64,000 nt of DNA. Origin: Acididesulfobacillus acetoxydans (GTDB taxonomy: Bacteria > Bacillota > Desulfitobacteriia > Desulfitobacteriales > Desulfitobacteriaceae). The stretch lies in NCBI RefSeq assembly GCF_900016645.1, contig NZ_CDGJ01000081.1. One strand, written 5' to 3'. The notes under the pieces were generated by a model. It had not been told where the DNA came from and searched no databases. It saw only the letters and a program-made list of their open reading frames with translations. The position numbers and the translations under genes are program-made. Shown here piece by piece: positions 7,931-16,298 of this stretch (its first letter is position 1; every line of letters begins with the position of its first letter).

Positions 7931-9715
7931 TCAAGGTTTGGGGCCTTTTTTGTGGCCATGAGCGTCAGATGGTATACTGCCAGGCGGTTCGGGCTCCGAG
8001 CCGCTCGAAACTATAACCGTGGCCGTGGTTCCCTGCTCTACGGGATTTCCGGGGTTGGGATCGGTGCTCATCACCGCGCCACGGGGATAAGTCGGGGAAT
8101 CCTTAACGGCGATCACCACCGCCAGGTTGTAAGGGGTGCCGGTAAGTGCGGATTCAGCCTCTTCTGAAGACATGCCGATCACATCCGGCATCGAAAGCGC
8201 AGGCAGTCCTGAGCTTAGGGTGATCCGGATCTTCCCGTTCGCCGGCCAGGGGGTGTCCGGAGCGGGGTTCTGGTCAATCACAGCGCCGCTGGGGACAAGA
8301 GGGCTTGGAACATAAGTAAAAAGGGGAGCGTTAATGAAGCCGACACCCTTGATCAGGGCGAGCGCGGCGTCTTTGCTGAGCGGCGGGTCTTGGTCCTTAA
8401 CATCGGGCATGGTCAGGTTCGCCGGACCATTGCTCACCCAAATCCGGACATCCCCACCCGTCTTTATTAGAGATTTTTCCGCAGGTTCCTGCTGAATAAT
8501 AAGGTTTTTTGCGACCTCGTTACTGTTTTCACGGTTGATCTCGCGGGCCAGCCGGAGATGGCTTTGACCCAATATGGCTGCCGCCTCTGTGACGGTCTGA
8601 CCGGTAACTGCCGGTACCGTTACTTCTTCGGCGCTCGCATAACTGTGCAACCAAAACAAGGCCGCCAAAAAGACGGCTGCAGCCGCGCCCAGCCCAACCC
8701 AGAACCTGCGTCTGAGGACAGTTTTTCTGACTCGGGCCGCCAAAGCATTGCCGGCATGAGCCAATCGGGCCGGAGCCGCCGGAGGATTGCCATTGCCGCC
8801 ACCGGTCATCATGCCGGCGGTGGGGCCTTGGTGTATCTGGGTCTTCTCAATATCGCCGTTCTCGAAGCCGTTCCCTAAATTGTTTGGCCCCGCCACAGAC
8901 TGCTCGGCTTCAATCTTGTCAAGATCCGCCAAGAAGGCTTGGGCGGAAGGATAGCGCTGCTCGGGGTCTTTGGCAATGGCCCGCATAATAATGGCTTCCA
9001 GAGAAGGGCTTACTTGCGGATTGAGTTGACGCGGGGATTCCGGGTGTTCCCGCACATGTTTCAAGGCAACGGCAATCGGTGTCTCGCCGTCATACGGAAG
9101 TTTGCCTGTGACAAGTTCGTAAAGAATGATTCCCAGTGAATAAAGGTCGGATTGTTCACCGCTCGGCTCACCTCGTGCCTGTTCAGGGGAAAGATAATGG
9201 ACTGATCCGACAATGTTCCCCGTATGGGTTAAGGTGGTGGCCTCCGCCGTTTGGGCAATGCCGAAGTCGGTGACCCTGGCCCAGTCGTCGGCAGTTACCA
9301 GGATATTGTGTGGTTTTATGTCCCGGTGAATGACGTGGTGTTCATGGACATGGCCTATGGCACGCGCGATTTGCCTTACGAGGTAAAGGGAGCGTCCGGG
9401 AGAAAGAGGAGCATGCTCCCGGATAATCTCCTTCAGGTTGTGTCCCTGTACATACTCCATCACAATGTATTCGGTTTCGCCCTCATGGCCTACGTCATAA
9501 ATCGAGACAATGTTGGGATGTGATAAGCCGGCCGCGGCCTGGGCCTCAAGCCGGAAACGCGTGATAAATTCCTCGTCCGCGGCAAATTGCTCCCTCAGCA
9601 CTTTGACAGTGACGATTCGGTTAAGCAATAAATCTTCAGCTCTGTAGACAATAGCCATTCCGCCTGCGCCAATCTTATCTCTGATCTCATAACGGCCACC
9701 AAAGATTTTCCCCAC
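7931..9715 (-). CDS. prkC: Ser/Thr protein kinase with PASTA domains (PrkC/PknB type)
   Basis: A 594-residue membrane kinase that senses cell-wall material and phosphorylates cytoplasmic proteins. Residues 9-270 form a Hanks-type kinase: G-loop IGAGGMAIVY, ATP lysine K38 in VTVKVL, catalytic HRDIKPHN, DFG in VTDFGIAQ and APE-like SPEQARG. One membrane helix lies at about 338-358 (FWVGLGAAAAVFLAALFWL). Outside are three PASTA repeats, each starting with a P-V-x-G pattern (VPAVTGQTV, MPDVKDQ, MPDVIGM). It usually sits with prpC and ribosome-assembly genes; here it is alone. Confidence 0.93.
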   Translation of the reverse strand: MGKIFGGRYEIRDKIGAGGMAIVYRAEDLLLNRIVTVKVLREQFAADEEFITRFRLEAQAAAGLSHPNIVSIYDVGHEGETEYIVMEYVQGHNLKEIIREHAPLSPGRSLYLVRQIARAIGHVHEHHVIHRDIKPHNILVTADDWARVTDFGIAQTAEATTLTHTGNIVGSVHYLSPEQARGEPSGEQSDLYSLGIILYELVTGKLPYDGETPIAVALKHVREHPESPRQLNPQVSPSLEAIIMRAIAKDPEQRYPSAQAFLADLDKIEAEQSVAGPNNLGNGFENGDIEKTQIHQGPTAGMMTGGGNGNPPAAPARLAHAGNALAARVRKTVLRRRFWVGLGAAAAVFLAALFWLHSYASAEEVTVPAVTGQTVTEAAAILGQSHLRLAREINRENSNEVAKNLIIQQEPAEKSLIKTGGDVRIWVSNGPANLTMPDVKDQDPPLSKDAALALIKGVGFINAPLFTYVPSPLVPSGAVIDQNPAPDTPWPANGKIRITLSSGLPALSMPDVIGMSSEEAESALTGTPYNLAVVIAVKDSPTYPRGAVMSTDPNPGNPVEQGTTATVIVSSGSEPEPPGSIPSDAHGHKKGPKP

Positions 9716-10167
9716 TTTACTACACCCTACCTAGAATCTTTCCGATAACGCGGAGCTGGTTATTTTCTCACGTTATATTAAGACACGTGTTTTAATTAGT
9801 TTATCGCAGATATTGACCTTTCGGGAATCGTGCCTACTTGTCGGAAGACAATTGCACCTCACTCTATAGGTCCCTCGGCTTCGACCGGGAAGGCAACGGC
9901 GTACCGACCCAGATTGGGCAGGTATGGGCGTCTCAACCCGGATACTCCTCCGCATACCCCCTCTTTACTAATACGAACGTAAAGCGGACGTTTCGGGGGG
10001 TTCGTGAGGCAGATTCCAAGGAGGTTTCACAGGCGGTTCGGTTCGGTGTGGGGTACCGGATTCGGAATGGATCACCTGCCCGGATCCGGCGTCTCATTGG
10101 CGGAGTCCTCTCAATAATCAGAACGTTTTCAGAGTGGGAAGATTATGCGTCCTCCCGCGGCGCCGGG
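9716..10167. other. Intergenic stretch without a recognised gene
   Basis: About 450 bases between the kinase and ferredoxin genes. A plus-strand frame from 9838 overlaps the ferredoxin and has no family features or ribosome site, so I do not call it. No RNA motif was recognised. Confidence 0.4.
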
Positions 10168-10389
10168 TTACTTGGGCTTTTTGGCGCCTTGTTTAAAGGA
10201 GATCGCTCCGTGCGGGCACATTTTGATACAGGTGCCGCAACCCGTGCAAAGAGCGGTATCGACTTTGGCGGGACCGCGCCGCAAGAATCCTGTTTTCTCC
10301 TGAGTGATGGCTTTCACCGGGCAGGAGCGCCGGGAAGGGCACACGGGTGAGGCGTCGCATTTACTGGGATTGACAAAAGCTATTTTCAT
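10168..10389 (-). CDS. 4Fe-4S ferredoxin-like protein
   Basis: A 73-residue protein. The C-terminal half has a full CTGCGTCIKMCPHGAI [4Fe-4S] motif; the N-terminal half has CDASPVCPSRRSCPVKAI, with C-x5-C-x5-CP spacing that departs from the normal CxxCxxCxxxCP. A small electron carrier is likely. ATG at 10387-10389 follows GGAGGAG. The upstream region carries a short GC-rich palindrome. Confidence 0.85.
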   Translation of the reverse strand: MKIAFVNPSKCDASPVCPSRRSCPVKAITQEKTGFLRRGPAKVDTALCTGCGTCIKMCPHGAISFKQGAKKPK

Positions 10390-10419
10390 GTCTTTACTCC
10401 TCCGCCTTAAGCATCTAGT

Positions 10420-10434
10420 TACCCCACGGGGGTA
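10420..10434. promoter_or_regulatory. Palindrome upstream of the ferredoxin gene
   Basis: TACCCCACGGGGGTA is a near-perfect dyad about 30 bases before the ferredoxin start. It resembles the CCCC-GGGG operators of CsoR/RcnR-type regulators. No such regulator is in the window, so this is a guess from pattern only. Confidence 0.3.
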
Positions 10435-10654
10435 TGATTCATTATAACGGTTGTGGCGGGGTTGAGCAATGGTTTGTGCGGGCAGTTGGGCAAAATCGTT
10501 CCGGACCGGTCCCAAACGATGCAGAATCGGTTTCGAATCGTGCCGAGTTGATCCCGGGTACCGCTTTAGAATAATTACGAGGTTAAAGCGCTTGCATACC
10601 CTGCCCCTCTGAGGTAAAATGTGTAAAAAAGGCGAGAGTTGGGGAGGAATCGAG

Positions 10655-10825
10655 ATGGAAAGCATTCTTCAGCGAAGAATCGAGAGACTCCGCAGAAAAC
10701 TCAATAAATCTGGCGGAGAAAGGGGTTTCAAGGATCCCAAAGTTATCCGAATGAGTCAAGAACTCGATCAGCTGCTCAATCAATATTATGAAGCTAATCG
10801 TTACCAGCAGCTGAGCTTTTGGTGA
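10655..10825 (+). CDS. Spo0E-like sporulation regulatory phosphatase
   Basis: A 56-residue protein with the family signature SQELDQLLNQY near residues 32-42, preceded by a basic helix. Spo0E proteins dephosphorylate Spo0A~P and delay sporulation. ATG 10655 follows GGGGAGG by seven bases; the first 12 residues of the longer frame (from 10619) have no such site. It supports a spore-forming host. Confidence 0.8.
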   Translation: MESILQRRIERLRRKLNKSGGERGFKDPKVIRMSQELDQLLNQYYEANRYQQLSFW

Positions 10826-10906
10826 TCACGGCAACCGCTAAGCAAAGAATACCTGAAGAGGATTGGAATACAATGAAGTAAACGGATGGGAGGGGTGGAC
10901 AATGAA

Positions 10907-11500
10907 ATGAGTGGAGTAGGACGGCAGGCTGACACTCTTGTGAACAAGAGAATGTACGATACGACTAAGGCCGCTGAGGTTTTCCAGTATCTCTTTCTGG
11001 CCCTGTTGGGCGTCTCCATACCCTTATTGTTACAGCACCCACAGTTGTTAGTGGGGTCTGTGGTCAATTTCGTGCTTATTATGACGGCCGTCACGATGAA
11101 GGGTTGGGGCGAAGTGGCTTCGCTCGTGATCCTCCCCAGTTTGGCCGCCTTGCTGGGGACGTATCTCTTTGGGCCGTTTCAATTTGTCTTGCTTTACATG
11201 ATCCCATTCATATGGATTGGGAATGCAATCCTGGTATTTGCCTTTAAATACTTGTACGTGGGGAAGAGAGTCTATTTTTTGGCGACCTTGCTGGCGGCGG
11301 CACTCCTGAAGGCGGGCTTCCTTTTTACTATGGCAATGGTGCTGATCAAACTGGCGGTTATACCGGCGGCCGCAGCTCCCGTTTTTGCAGTCGGCATGGG
11401 TCTCGTGCAACTTGAGACTGCCCTGCTCGGGGGATGCCTGGGGGCAATGGTAAGCGGGGCTTACAAGTTCCTTTCCAAGAAGCAGGCGGCAAAGAAGTAG
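10907..11500 (+). CDS. Multi-helix membrane protein, ECF-S-like
   Basis: About 197 residues with five to six hydrophobic helices (for example VFQYLFLALLGVSIPLLL, LVILPSLAALLGTYLFG, FLATLLAAALLKAGFLFT). The arrangement and the late motif VGMGLVQLETALLGG recall a clostridial family sometimes labelled iron hydrogenase in databases but looking like an ECF transporter substrate-binding subunit. I see no cysteine cluster that would support a hydrogenase. Start could be 10886 or 10907; GGGAGGGG lies between. No ECF ATPase genes are adjacent. Confidence 0.6.
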   Translation: MSGVGRQADTLVNKRMYDTTKAAEVFQYLFLALLGVSIPLLLQHPQLLVGSVVNFVLIMTAVTMKGWGEVASLVILPSLAALLGTYLFGPFQFVLLYMIPFIWIGNAILVFAFKYLYVGKRVYFLATLLAAALLKAGFLFTMAMVLIKLAVIPAAAAPVFAVGMGLVQLETALLGGCLGAMVSGAYKFLSKKQAAKK

Positions 11501-11777
11501 AATACAGAACAGATAGTTTGAACGGTGCCGTAAACGAAAAGGGCGAAAGGCAGAACAGTTTGGTGAACAACTGACCAAGAGGCAAAGGGTGTTAGGCTTA
11601 AAAGCAGAGCGGCACTGTGAACGCCCATGAGGAAGAACGGTACTATGACCGGCAGAGAGCCACAATGGCGCTTTGAACGGCAGAGAGGTAACGCGGCGTC
11701 CCGAAGACGCCGCGGGACAGCGGACATGAAGAACGGCCCTATGAACGGGCGAGACAAGTCAGTCTCATAAGAGCAAA
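11501..11777. other. Intergenic stretch with a hairpin
   Basis: No gene recognised. GCGGCGTCCCGAAGACGCCGC at about 11691-11711 forms a stable hairpin without a T-run. Repeated GAACGGC/GGCAGAG motifs give the stretch low complexity. Confidence 0.4.
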
Positions 11778-11812
11778 AAGGTCCCGGGGAAGCGTGAGTC
11801 CCCGGGACCTTT
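11778..11812 (+). terminator. Strong intrinsic terminator
   Basis: AAAGGTCCCGGGGA and TCCCCGGGACCTTT form a 14-pair stem with an eight-base loop, ending in TTTCTCGTC. The symmetric A- and T-flanks let it act in both directions. Confidence 0.8.
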
Positions 11813-11848
11813 CTCGTCAATGCTTGAGTAAGATTACAGTTGCGGCGG

Positions 11849-11932
11849 ACCTAAACAAGTTATGCGTGGACACAGATAAGCAGAACGTGGACACAGATAA
11901 GCAGAACGTGAATCCAGATAAGTTGCGGGCGG
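11849..11932 (+). repeat. Short tandem repeat, 21-base unit
   Basis: Two near-identical units (GTGGACACAGATAAGCAGAAC) sit between diverged units (GCGGACCTAAACAAGTTATGC, GTGAATCCAGATAAGTTGCGG, GCGGACTCAAATTTGCG). All keep a G-x-GGAC/AAT-x-AGATAAG pattern. It is at the 3' side of the small zinc-ribbon gene. Confidence 0.65.
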
Positions 11933-11967
11933 ACTCAAATTTGCGTTACGCCCCAGTTGCAGGATGC

Positions 11968-12102
11968 TTAGCTTTCACCTCCGCACGGCTTAGAAATAGG
12001 TCTTGTCCCGTTCACCTTGCAGTCGTCACAAACCAGCAGTCCATGGTCTTCGTAGAGGTCGTCATCTGAAACTTCTTGACCGCATTTAGCGCAGACAGCC
12101 AT
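11968..12102 (-). CDS. Small zinc-ribbon protein
   Basis: A 44-residue protein starting MAVCAKCGQEVSDDD with two CxxC pairs (CAKC near residues 4-7 and CDDC near residues 25-28), a spacing expected for one Zn2+ ribbon or LIM-like finger. GGAGGGG lies five bases before the ATG at 12102, a strong start. A third Cys sits near the end (KPCGGES). Function unknown; such tiny ribbons are common and poorly annotated in Clostridia. Confidence 0.75.
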   Translation of the reverse strand: MAVCAKCGQEVSDDDLYEDHGLLVCDDCKVNGTRPISKPCGGES

Positions 12103-12346
12103 CGTGAACCCCTCCTTATTCTTGTCCGTGGTTGTGTACCTGAGAATGCCTGACTGACGTTTCAGACATTAAAGTAATTATTATTATAGAATGGTAAAAG
12201 GAATATGTCAATTCGCAATGCCGGAAAACTTCACCCAGCCAAAAAACCATCGCTCACCGCGGCTAAAAACTTGCCTTTCCTTGAAGGATTGGAGTTCTAG
12301 AACAGACCCCAGCTTCATATTTGTTAGGAGAAAGGAGGACAGGTTA

Positions 12347-13504
12347 TTGTCGAGTAACGCGCTTCTGGGCACAAAAAAGAGGCTGTTCAGGATTTGGGTT
12401 GGGGTCGTGACCACGGGGTTTTTTGTCCTCTTTTACTTCGTGGGGTTGGATTATGTTTTGGGGCAAGGGATCCCGGGGGAATTAATTCACTTCTTGCAAA
12501 AAGTGAATTTTCCTTTCAAGGAGATTCTCGTCGAAGGGTTGCCGGGGTATTCCCAGGCGCAGTTGGCAGCGCTGGATACGGCAGAGCAACAACTAATTTC
12601 GCGCGGTCTGTTTTCTCTTACCGGGGCGGATATGACCGACGCCCGGACTTTTTTCCTCAGCTATTTTCAGCCGCCGGCCCAAAGCCCAAGCGGACCGGAC
12701 AAAGTATCCGGGAAGGCACCTCCTCAGGAAAACCCTTCTCCGGTACCTCCGACACCTGCCCCGGGTGGTGTGTCCCCGGGCGCCGGCCCCGGAAATATAC
12801 CGTCCGGCAGCGGTTCCGTTCCCGCCCATCCCTCAGGGTACACGGTCGTGATCGATCCGGGTCACGGAGGCAAAGACCCGGGGGCACAGGTTCCGTACAA
12901 GGTAGATGCCAACTCAGACATTCGCCCCGACAAGGATAAGTTGGACGAAAAAGCGATCACGCTAGCCGTTTCCTTAAGGCTTAAGGACATCTTAAGGTCA
13001 CGGGGCATCCATGTCATCATGACGCGGACAACGGATACTTACGTCGGCTTGGCTGAACGGGCGGCTATCTCAAACAAGTCTGGAGCCAATATCTTTGTCT
13101 GTGTCCACTGTAACTGGGTTAGCAATCCTGCCGTTACCGGTGTGTTGGGAACTTATTTTGAAAACGGCGTTGCCCCTTATACAAATCACGTGGGAGACAC
13201 CATTAATCCTATGGCGGTTAAAAATTGGCCTCTGAGCAAGGATTTGGCCGCAGATGTAGCCGATTCGGTGGCTGCAGGCACGGGGCAATCCGTCTTCGGC
13301 TTACAAGCACAGCCGTACGAAGTCTTACGCCTTAATGATCTGCCTTCGACTTTGGTGGAATTGGGCTTTATGACAAACCCCGACACCGCGAGCGCCATGG
13401 AGACGGCGAAATGGCAGACGGAAGCGGCCACGGGGATAGCCAACGGCATTGCGGCTTACTTTGCCGACCACGCGGCCGGGAAGGGCAGCGGGTCTAACAG
13501 ATAG
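12347..13504 (+). CDS. N-acetylmuramoyl-L-alanine amidase (Amidase_3)
   Basis: Cuts the amide bond between MurNAc and L-Ala in peptidoglycan. From TTG 12347, seven bases after AAAGGAGGA, it has 385 residues: a membrane anchor or signal helix (about 14-34), a Pro/Gly-rich linker, then the catalytic domain with zinc ligands in VVIDPGHGGKDPG, LDEKAIT and CVHCNW (family usually SxHxN), and the catalytic Glu in STLVELGFMTN. A longer frame back to 12191 lacks a ribosome site. Related to CwlD/AmiC-type enzymes used in sporulation or division. Confidence 0.88.
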   Translation: MSSNALLGTKKRLFRIWVGVVTTGFFVLFYFVGLDYVLGQGIPGELIHFLQKVNFPFKEILVEGLPGYSQAQLAALDTAEQQLISRGLFSLTGADMTDARTFFLSYFQPPAQSPSGPDKVSGKAPPQENPSPVPPTPAPGGVSPGAGPGNIPSGSGSVPAHPSGYTVVIDPGHGGKDPGAQVPYKVDANSDIRPDKDKLDEKAITLAVSLRLKDILRSRGIHVIMTRTTDTYVGLAERAAISNKSGANIFVCVHCNWVSNPAVTGVLGTYFENGVAPYTNHVGDTINPMAVKNWPLSKDLAADVADSVAAGTGQSVFGLQAQPYEVLRLNDLPSTLVELGFMTNPDTASAMETAKWQTEAATGIANGIAAYFADHAAGKGSGSNR

Positions 13505-13727
13505 CAGACTGAGCCGGAAGGTGGGGAGGCCAGTTGTACCGGGGTTCACCGGGCGTGGCTAAAACTTGGCGGGACCTGGTCGAAGCTGAGGGGACAGCAA
13601 TCATGCAGAACCTAAGCTATAAGACAGAACCTGCGGGACTATAGGAAATTTGCCTAATTACCTATTGGGAAAATGCGGGGGAACCTTGCGAATCCGAAGG
13701 CGGGAAAAAAGGTTGAGATAGAAGCGG

Positions 13728-15374
13728 GTGATGCATTTGCCGTGTCAGACTGGCGGAAAGGGAATCTTCAAAAAGGAAGCAGCTGGGAGGAAAATTTCCG
13801 GCGCAAAAACAGTTGAGAAGGAAATTACAGAAAGGCCGGTTCCCGAAGAGCCGGCTGCCGAACGGCCGGTTAGCAAAAAGCTGCTTGCCGAAAAGAAGAC
13901 GGCCGGAAAGAAAACGGCCGAAAGTAAAGCTGCCACAGGGAACGACGGTAAAGCTGCCACAGGGAACGACGGTAAAGCTGCCACAGGGAACGACAGTAAA
14001 GCTGCCGCAGGGAACGGCGACAAAGCTGCCATAGGGAACGGCGACAAAGCAGCCACAGGGAAAACCTGCGGGAAGAAAAAGCAGCTGTATTGGGCCGCCG
14101 GCCTTATTGGCTGTGTGGGTGTCGGTGCTCTTCTGATCATATTCCTTCTCATCAGGGGGCAGGGAGCTATGGGAGCGCCGATCAAGAAACAGCAGCCGGC
14201 GATCGCTGCCGGAGGGGTGACCGCCTATTACCTCAGCAGTTCGGGTCACGTTTGGGCGTGGGGTGGGGGAGAACACGGGCAACTTGGCAACGGTTCGGTC
14301 AGAAAAGTTCAGGCGGTGCCCGTACAGGTTGCCAAGCTCTCGCATATCACGGAAATCGCGGCGGGGGAGTCTACGGGGTATGCGCTTGACTCGTCCGGTC
14401 ATGTCTGGGCCTGGGGGGACGGACTTGATGGAGAGCTTGGCAATGGCAGTCTGACCAAGCGGCAAGCCACCCCGGTTCGGGTTTCCCAGCTGGCCCACAT
14501 TGTGACTGTGGCCGCCGGCGAAGCGACCGGCTACGCCCTCGACGAATCCGGGCACGTGTGGGCTTGGGGAGACGGGGAAAACGGGGAGCTCGGCAACGGT
14601 ACAACCGGAGCGCCTATCGGCAAAGATGAGTCCGGCGGTGAGGTTTACGGGGCGGCCGTTCCGGTCCAAGTGGCCAATTTACCTCATATTGTCGCCATCG
14701 CGGCCAGCGGGGTGAACGGTTATGCCCTCGATGCGTCCGGAGGTGTCTGGGCCTGGGGAGACGGAAGAAACTGCGAGCTTGGCAACGGTTCCACCGGAAA
14801 TCCGATCGGAATCGACTCCCACAAGAATGTCAATTACGGAGCGACCACCCCCGTTCGGGTTTCAAACCTGACCCAGGTCAGGCGGATTTTTACCGGCGGG
14901 TTGGGAACGGCCTGTGCCCTCACCTCGTCCGGACAGCTTTGGGCCTGGGGCAATGCCGACGGCTCGCTGTTCAACGGCTCGCGAACCGATCCTTCTGCCG
15001 TTCCCGTTCGGGTCTTAAGTCCTACGGACGTGCGGGAAGTGGTGGGCGGAACTTTTACCAGTTATGCCTTGGACACGAAGGGCCGGGTGTGGGCTTCCGG
15101 CGATGGAACATCCGGTGAACTCGGCAATGGTGAGGCCGGATTGAACGCCGTTACCTCTAACCCCGTTCGGGTTCTCAACCTTACTCAAATCGCAGCGATT
15201 GCCGGCGGAAACTCAACCGGATATGCCCTCGACTCGTCGAATCATGTTTGGGCCTGGGGGGACGGCAAAGACGGGGAGCTTGGCAACGGCACGACCGGGA
15301 CTTGTATCGGCAAAGGGTATTATGGCATTATCTTCGGAGCCGATCTTCCGGTGCAAGTTCTGCACCTGCCTTGA
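13728..15374 (+). CDS. RCC1-repeat membrane protein with Lys/Ala-rich tail
   Basis: A 548-residue protein with three parts. Residues 1-118 are basic and low-complexity, with tandem KAATGNDG octapeptides. One membrane helix follows (about 122-145, YWAAGLIGCVGVGALLIIFLL). The rest is a beta-propeller of seven RCC1-like repeats, each with an HVWAWGDG...GELGNG core. The topology predicts the basic tail inside and the propeller outside. Role unknown; RCC1 propellers usually bind proteins or other ligands. GTG 13728 or ATG 13731 are possible starts. Confidence 0.8.
   Translation: MMHLPCQTGGKGIFKKEAAGRKISGAKTVEKEITERPVPEEPAAERPVSKKLLAEKKTAGKKTAESKAATGNDGKAATGNDGKAATGNDSKAAAGNGDKAAIGNGDKAATGKTCGKKKQLYWAAGLIGCVGVGALLIIFLLIRGQGAMGAPIKKQQPAIAAGGVTAYYLSSSGHVWAWGGGEHGQLGNGSVRKVQAVPVQVAKLSHITEIAAGESTGYALDSSGHVWAWGDGLDGELGNGSLTKRQATPVRVSQLAHIVTVAAGEATGYALDESGHVWAWGDGENGELGNGTTGAPIGKDESGGEVYGAAVPVQVANLPHIVAIAASGVNGYALDASGGVWAWGDGRNCELGNGSTGNPIGIDSHKNVNYGATTPVRVSNLTQVRRIFTGGLGTACALTSSGQLWAWGNADGSLFNGSRTDPSAVPVRVLSPTDVREVVGGTFTSYALDTKGRVWASGDGTSGELGNGEAGLNAVTSNPVRVLNLTQIAAIAGGNSTGYALDSSNHVWAWGDGKDGELGNGTTGTCIGKGYYGIIFGADLPVQVLHLP
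13919..14066 (+). repeat. 24-base in-frame tandem repeats
   Basis: About six copies of AAAGCTGCCACAGGGAACGA with a four-base tail (GGT and variants), each coding for KAATGNDG or a close variant, inside the RCC1-repeat protein gene. Nearly identical copies suggest recent slippage, so copy number may vary between strains. Confidence 0.85.
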
Positions 15375-15735
15375 GGGACAGCGTCCGCACACTCGTGACT
15401 TCAGTCATGAGTTAGGGCGCTCTTGCCGCCCTGCATTTACCATGCAAATAGCAGCCCAAAAACCGAATTTCTAGATGGGTTGCTCTGTGTCATATGCTAT
15501 AACATGAGTAGGGGAAAATTCGCTTGGAAATTAGGCATGGACTCGCTTATGTCTGCGCATTGCGTTACCACTTGGTGTTCTGTATCAAATGCAGACACGC
15601 TAGCTTAACTGACAGACCCTGCAAGTAAAATAAAATGCCAGTCAAAGAGACGATCTCCCTGACCGGCGTATTCGTTGAAGTAAAGCAGTGAACGATAGAA
15701 ATGATACACATGGATGCGGGGGACGAACCCAAAAC
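15375..15735. other. Intergenic stretch with IS200/IS605-like hairpin
   Basis: No gene recognised. ACTCGTGAC-TTCA-GTCATGAGT at about 15392-15413 is an imperfect hairpin of the kind found at IS200/IS605 ends, similar to the one behind the tnpB relic at 48791. It may mark a small decayed element; no transposase frame is present. Confidence 0.35.
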
Positions 15736-15763
15736 CTAACCGTTTTTGGGTTCGTCTTTTTTG
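15728..15763 (+). terminator. Hairpin overlapping the tatA 3' end
   Basis: ACGAACCCAAAAACC...GGTTTTTGGGTTCGT forms a long stem that includes the tatA stop; the T-run (CTTTTTT) lies on the plus strand, so it best stops rightward transcription. Confidence 0.6.
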
Positions 15764-15948
15764 TCCGGTTCACCCACGGCTTCTTTCTTTTTTTCCGGTT
15801 CGCCGTTGGTAGCCGCTTTAAACTCGCTAATGCCCTTGCCTAAAGATTTACCGAGTTCAGGCAGTTTCCCGGGGCCGAAAATAACAAGGGCAATAACAAG
15901 TATGATAACCAATTCTGGGGGATCTAAGAAACCAAATGTCGTCAACAT
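15736..15948 (-). CDS. tatA: Sec-independent translocase protein TatA/E
   Basis: A 70-residue protein with a short N-terminal membrane helix (LVIILVIALVIF), the FGPGKLPELGKSLGKG hinge and amphipathic helix, and a charged Glu/Lys/Pro tail. It forms the variable pore of the twin-arginine export system for folded, often cofactor-bearing proteins. GGAGGTGATAA precedes the start. No tatC is beside it. Confidence 0.92.
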   Translation of the reverse strand: MLTTFGFLDPPELVIILVIALVIFGPGKLPELGKSLGKGISEFKAATNGEPEKKKEAVGEPDKKDEPKNG

Positions 15949-16093
15949 TTATTATCACCTCCATCAGATTATACCACGTTTCGATTTGGAGTCCAAGCCC
16001 GCTTAAGTGAACGAAAGCAGCAGGATAGCCTAATGTGCGAAGCGACGGATGATTTCTCTAATTTACGTAAAGCCTAACGGACATAGGACGTGA

Positions 16094-16161
16094 TTTTTAC
16101 GGAATTTTTACGGTTTATACGCCTTTTTTTACACAGGGTAGGGCAGGAAAGGGGCTATAAT
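16094..16161 (+). promoter_or_regulatory. kimA-like promoter with T-rich direct repeats
   Basis: TTTTTAC at 16094-16100 and 16105-16111 (11 bases apart), TTTATAC at 16114-16120, a T7-ACAC block ending at 16134, and a -10 box TATAAT at 16156-16161 with no good -35. The same blocks occur at the same distances from TATAAT before kdp (18449-18516). The TTTATAC...TTTTTTTACAC stretch also resembles the KdpE site known from the E. coli kdp promoter. Inferred role: binding of a KdpE-type activator under potassium limitation. Confidence 0.6.
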
Positions 16162-16298
16162 TGGGCTGTTTTTGAAGAGCAATAATTTGACGAGGGGGCA
16201 AAGATAAAAGGTAAAAAAGCCGTAAATGTCTGACACCGGTGGCTGGTATCGCTTCAATGACCGACGTCTAGTCTTCGTAAGAGAAAGGAATAGGGAAG

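Noticed and set aside
9838..10350. Plus-strand frame of 170 residues
   Set aside because: It overlaps the ferredoxin gene in antisense and shows no domain, start site or codon pattern of its own.
11461..11820. Minus-strand hydrophobic frame of 119 residues
   Set aside because: It runs through the terminator hairpin and into the end of the membrane-protein gene, with no start site.
13662..14669. Minus-strand frame of 335 residues with Val-Ala-Val-Pro repeats
   Set aside because: It is the shadow of the KAATGNDG and RCC1 repeats on the other strand.
16050..16298. c-di-AMP (ydaO) riboswitch before the kimA-like gene
   Set aside because: Expected by analogy with Bacillus, but the conserved blocks are not there; only the T-rich repeats and a promoter were seen.
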